Source of the DNA: an uncultured Oscillospiraceae bacterium
GTDB lineage: Bacteria; Bacillota; Clostridia; Oscillospirales; Oscillospiraceae
Assembly: GCA_934565425.1 (NCBI GenBank)
Contig: CAKTHW010000007.1
Location: 1 to 33,376, forward strand
DNA length: 33,376 nt
Reading direction: 5' to 3'
Part shown: positions 30,245 to 33,376 of the stretch, piece by piece
How the letters are laid out: each line of letters begins with the position of its first letter
How positions within the stretch are numbered: position 1 is the stretch's first letter
The notes under the pieces: model-generated
What the model was told of the DNA's origin: nothing
What the model saw: only the letters and a program-made list of their open reading frames with translations
Database searches by the model: none
Program-made: the position numbers and the translations under genes

Positions 30245-33200
30245 ATGGGAGCAAACTACTTTACACCGGAAAACGCCTGGCGGCATCTGTTCTTCATCCA
30301 CGGCTGTACCGCAGATGAGTTCTACACCGATGGCGGTCTGAAGCTGAACATTGAGCAGCTGACCCAGCTGGAGCTGAAGCGCAGCGGCTATGAGCGGGTG
30401 GTCTTTTACGACAAGGATCAGAAGCTTTACTGCTACGATGACGAATCCTTCGCCCTCCTGCGGGGGCGGAGCGGTGCGGGCAAAGAATCGGCTCCCGCAC
30501 CGGAAGGCGCTGTGCCCACCCGTCGGAAGGGCGGCCTGAAACGGGGCAAGCTGGGCAAGAAAGCGCCCGTGGCGGCGGAAGAAGCCACGCAGCCCCAGGC
30601 AGAAGTCGTTCCCGACCAGCCGGAGCAGACCGATGGAACGTGGACGCCCGGCGCCGCCTCCGGTATCGGCATCCGCCGGATGGGAGAGGGGTCGCTGCAC
30701 CTGGGGATGGTGGACAACACCTTCGTCAAGCGCCAGATGGACGCCTACATGTATGACGCCAGCATCAAGACGGCGGTGGTCATCAACGACCCGGACGCCT
30801 TCCTGCGGGAGTTCGGCGATGACCCCATGCACGCCCTCACCGCTGGCTACGAGCGGATGGGCACGGAGAACGAGAACATCATGGTGTTCCTGTACACCGA
30901 CGAGAGCTTGGGCAACGTCTACCGGGTCACCCAGTTCGACCCTCAGGGCAAGAACGTCAACGACATCCGCATCGGCTGCCCCAACATGGCTGAGCTGCGC
31001 AATCTGCTCACCTACCTGCGGGTGCGCCACGGCTTGCAGATGTCCATCCGGAATCTGAACGCCAACGCTCAGGCACTGCGTCAGGCCATGGCGCTGAGCG
31101 AGCAGCAGGTGCGCATCAAGGAACTGTACGTCCACCTGCGGGATTTTGGCACCCAGCATCCTCTGACCCCGGCGGCCTGCTATGAACTGGTGGGGGTGGA
31201 ACAGCCCACCCCGGCCAAGGAGCAACTGGCGGCGCTCATCGGGATGCAGTCCCTGAAGGACGCCCTGGGACAGTATGACGTAGGCACCCCAGACCAGACA
31301 GCGGCACTGTCCTACCTGACCGCCTCCCGCCTCCAGCCTGACCTGCTCCGTCCCAAGCCCAAGGAGGAGATGATCCACTTCCTTCTCACCGGCAACCCCG
31401 GCACTGGCAAGAACACCACCGCCCACCTCATCGGACAGCTATTCTACGAGATGGGCTATCTGGAGACTGGACATGTGGTGGAGACTGACCGTTCCCAGCT
31501 GGTGAGCAACCATGTGGGCGAGAGCGCCCTGTGGACCCGACAGAAGGTGCAGGAGGCCATGGGCGGCGTGCTGTTCATCGACGAAGCCTATACCCTCAAG
31601 CGCAATCGCGACAGCGGCAACGACTTTGGCCAGGAGGTCATTGACACGCTGGTGAAGCTGATGGATCAATACAAAGGCAAATTCATCTTAGTGGCGGCAG
31701 GCTACCCCAGGGAGATGGAGCTGTTTGAGAAGTCCAACCCCGGTCTGGCCGGACGGTTCCGCCACCTGCACATCAGCGACTACACTCCGGCGGAGATGGA
31801 ACAGATCGTGGCCTTCCACACACGGAAGAACAACGCCGTCCTCTCTGACGAACTCCAGGCAGCACTGCCCAACTTCTGTGAGAACTGGGTGAACCTGGCG
31901 GGCACGGAGTGGAACAACGCTAGAGAAGCGGTGAACCTGCTGGATGAAATGCTGCGGAACTGGAAACAGGATCCGGAAGCCCAGTCGGTGACCGACGAGC
32001 ACGGCCACACCCACGCCCTCCTGGAACCCTGCCATATTCCGGAAGCCCTGTCCGGCAACCTGAAACCGGTGGCCGAGATGCGGGCGGAAGCGCTGAACCG
32101 ACTGAACAGCCTGACCGGTCTCAGCGGCGTGAAGGCCACCGTAGAGCGGCTCCGCCGTCGGATGCTGGCGGGGGACCAGAAGGAACCGGGACACTACCTG
32201 TTCACCGGCAACCCCGGTACCGGCAAGACCACTGTGGCACGGTACATGGGTCAGATCCTGCGCAACCTGGGGATGCTGAAACGGGGGCACCTGGTGGAGT
32301 TCACCGCTTCGGAATTGATGTCCCAGGTGTTCAACGAGGAGCACCGGGGGGACTTCTATGAGACGGTGAAGCACGCCCTGGATGGGGTGCTGTTCATCGA
32401 CGAGGCCTATCAGCTGACCACCGACACCACCGGCCGTGGCCGTCCCATTCTGGATGCGCTGCTGCCCTTTATGGAGAATAATCGCAGCAATCTCTGTGTC
32501 ATCGTGGCAGGCTACGAGGACGACATGGATGACTTCTTGAAGCACAACTCCGGCTTCCAGAGCCGGTTCACCGAGATTGTACACTTTGACAACTACTCCG
32601 GCGCTGAATTGCAGGCCATCCTGCTGGCCATGCTGGCAGAGAAGGGCATCCAGGCGGACGCGGATTATCAGGAGTACGCCCTGCGCGCCTTGACCCGCTA
32701 TGTGGAGCTCCACGGCAAGGAAAAATCCTTCGGCAACGCCCGCTACGTTCGCACCGAATTCCTGCCGGACTCCCTGGACGCTCAGACCGACCGGCTCATC
32801 TGCCAGTACGGCGAGGATTTCCCCAGAGAACTGAAACAGCAGCTCACCGGCGCGGACATCCCCCCAGAGCTGGTGCGCTTCACCAAGCAGCCCCTGCCCC
32901 AGCCGGACACCCGGACGGCGGCGGAGAAGCTGGATGACCTGGTGGGCTACGAGTCCATCAAGGAAGAGCTGCGGAAGCTGCTCAAGGCCAAGCGTTCCAG
33001 CCAGGCGGAGGAGTTGGGCGTGGTTCGGATGCCGGAACGGCTCCATTGGGTGCTGGAGGGCAACCCCGGCACCGGCAAGACCATGATCGCCAAGCTCATT
33101 GGCCAGGTCTATCGGGAGTGCGGCATCCTGCCCAAAGGACATACCAATAAGGTCACCCGCTCCGACCTGGTGGGGGAATACATGGGGCATACCGCCCAAA

Positions 33201-33376
33201 AGACTCGGCGGGCGATCGACCGTGCCATGGGCGGCGTGCTGTTCATTGACGAAGCCTATACCCTGACCAAGGTGGAGGGCAACGGCAGCGGTTATGGCCA
33301 GGAGGCCATTGGGGAGCTGGTGGAGGCCATGGAGGATTACAAGGGCGAGTTCGCCGTCATCTGCGCTGGTTACCCG
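30245..33376 (+). CDS. Triple-module CbbX/SpoVK-type AAA+ ATPase (3' partial)
   Basis: 1044 codons are visible without a stop, and the gene continues beyond the window. Residues 1-78 are an N-terminal domain, 79-138 a Lys/Pro-rich linker, and 150-300 a further mixed domain. Three AAA+ modules of the CbxX/CfqX (CbbX, SpoVK, EccA) clade follow. Walker A motifs are at 383-390 (GNPGTGKN), 655-662 (GNPGTGKT) and 939-946 (GNPGTGKT); Walker B motifs (FIDEAY) have Asp-Glu at 446-447, 719-720 and 1002-1003. The first module has Asn390 in place of the Mg-binding Thr/Ser. The third module ends in CAGYP at the window edge. This clade remodels partner proteins, as CbbX does Rubisco. AGAGGAG lies 7 bases before the ATG; the upstream coiled-coil gene is 18 bases away. 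Confidence 0.92.
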   Translation, partial: MGANYFTPENAWRHLFFIHGCTADEFYTDGGLKLNIEQLTQLELKRSGYERVVFYDKDQKLYCYDDESFALLRGRSGAGKESAPAPEGAVPTRRKGGLKRGKLGKKAPVAAEEATQPQAEVVPDQPEQTDGTWTPGAASGIGIRRMGEGSLHLGMVDNTFVKRQMDAYMYDASIKTAVVINDPDAFLREFGDDPMHALTAGYERMGTENENIMVFLYTDESLGNVYRVTQFDPQGKNVNDIRIGCPNMAELRNLLTYLRVRHGLQMSIRNLNANAQALRQAMALSEQQVRIKELYVHLRDFGTQHPLTPAACYELVGVEQPTPAKEQLAALIGMQSLKDALGQYDVGTPDQTAALSYLTASRLQPDLLRPKPKEEMIHFLLTGNPGTGKNTTAHLIGQLFYEMGYLETGHVVETDRSQLVSNHVGESALWTRQKVQEAMGGVLFIDEAYTLKRNRDSGNDFGQEVIDTLVKLMDQYKGKFILVAAGYPREMELFEKSNPGLAGRFRHLHISDYTPAEMEQIVAFHTRKNNAVLSDELQAALPNFCENWVNLAGTEWNNAREAVNLLDEMLRNWKQDPEAQSVTDEHGHTHALLEPCHIPEALSGNLKPVAEMRAEALNRLNSLTGLSGVKATVERLRRRMLAGDQKEPGHYLFTGNPGTGKTTVARYMGQILRNLGMLKRGHLVEFTASELMSQVFNEEHRGDFYETVKHALDGVLFIDEAYQLTTDTTGRGRPILDALLPFMENNRSNLCVIVAGYEDDMDDFLKHNSGFQSRFTEIVHFDNYSGAELQAILLAMLAEKGIQADADYQEYALRALTRYVELHGKEKSFGNARYVRTEFLPDSLDAQTDRLICQYGEDFPRELKQQLTGADIPPELVRFTKQPLPQPDTRTAAEKLDDLVGYESIKEELRKLLKAKRSSQAEELGVVRMPERLHWVLEGNPGTGKTMIAKLIGQVYRECGILPKGHTNKVTRSDLVGEYMGHTAQKTRRAIDRAMGGVLFIDEAYTLTKVEGNGSGYGQEAIGELVEAMEDYKGEFAVICAGYP

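Noticed and set aside
28634..31426. 930-codon open frame on the minus strand opposite the coiled-coil and AAA+ genes
   Set aside because: A shadow frame: it covers the clear AAA+ and coiled-coil coding sequence in the opposite direction and has no recognisable motif.

Overview
The window looks like a chromosomal segment of a moderately GC-rich, anaerobic, Gram-positive gut-type Clostridia, most likely Oscillospirales. The evidence is indirect: strong AGGAGG-type ribosome binding sites, sigma-A-like promoters, an Etf-coupled acyl-CoA dehydrogenase operon of fermentative type, a CoA-acylating aldehyde dehydrogenase, an NrdG-like radical SAM protein and an oxygen-sensitive-type FMN/Fe-S/FAD ene-reductase. 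No rRNA, tRNA, integrase, transposase or CRISPR array was seen, so the assignment rests on gene style only.

Left part (1-6185). The window opens inside an old-yellow-enzyme/2,4-dienoyl-CoA-reductase-type flavoenzyme. It shares a perfect bidirectional terminator with a convergent, membrane-anchored esterase. A PucR/CdaR-type regulator and a GntP-type organic-acid permease on the minus strand follow, converging on another strong hairpin.

Middle part (6186-16290). A 684-base AT-rich region with two promoter-like sites precedes a co-directional eight-gene operon: OFA-type MFS transporter, iron-dependent alcohol dehydrogenase, class III CoA-transferase, CoA-acylating aldehyde dehydrogenase, PaaG-like crotonase-fold isomerase, acyl-CoA dehydrogenase, EtfB and EtfA. 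I infer import of a carboxylate, CoA-transfer activation, double-bond movement, Etf-linked oxidation or reduction, and an aldehyde/alcohol branch for NADH balance. There is no thiolase or 3-hydroxyacyl-CoA dehydrogenase, so this is not ordinary beta-oxidation or the standard butyrate operon. The substrate cannot be named from sequence.

Right part (16293 to the window end) is the most unusual. Two divergent operons share a short promoter region around 21129-21317. The minus operon encodes a small protein, an HEXXH protein with a long acidic tail, a soluble VirD4/TraG-like ATPase, a degenerate paralogue of that ATPase lacking both Walker motifs, and a zinc-ribbon protein with two membrane segments. 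The plus operon encodes an XRE-type regulator, two different short Hsp70-like ATPases, a coiled-coil protein ending in a GrpE-like domain, a protein of unknown fold, a coiled-coil protein, an NrdG-like radical SAM protein, a second long coiled-coil protein and a giant protein with three CbbX/SpoVK-type AAA+ modules that runs off the window. Together this resembles a self-contained chaperone/remodelling machine with its own nucleotide-exchange factor, AAA+ motor, radical enzyme, hexameric-ATPase-like pair and membrane component. I recognise each family but not the assembly as a named system; its function is open.
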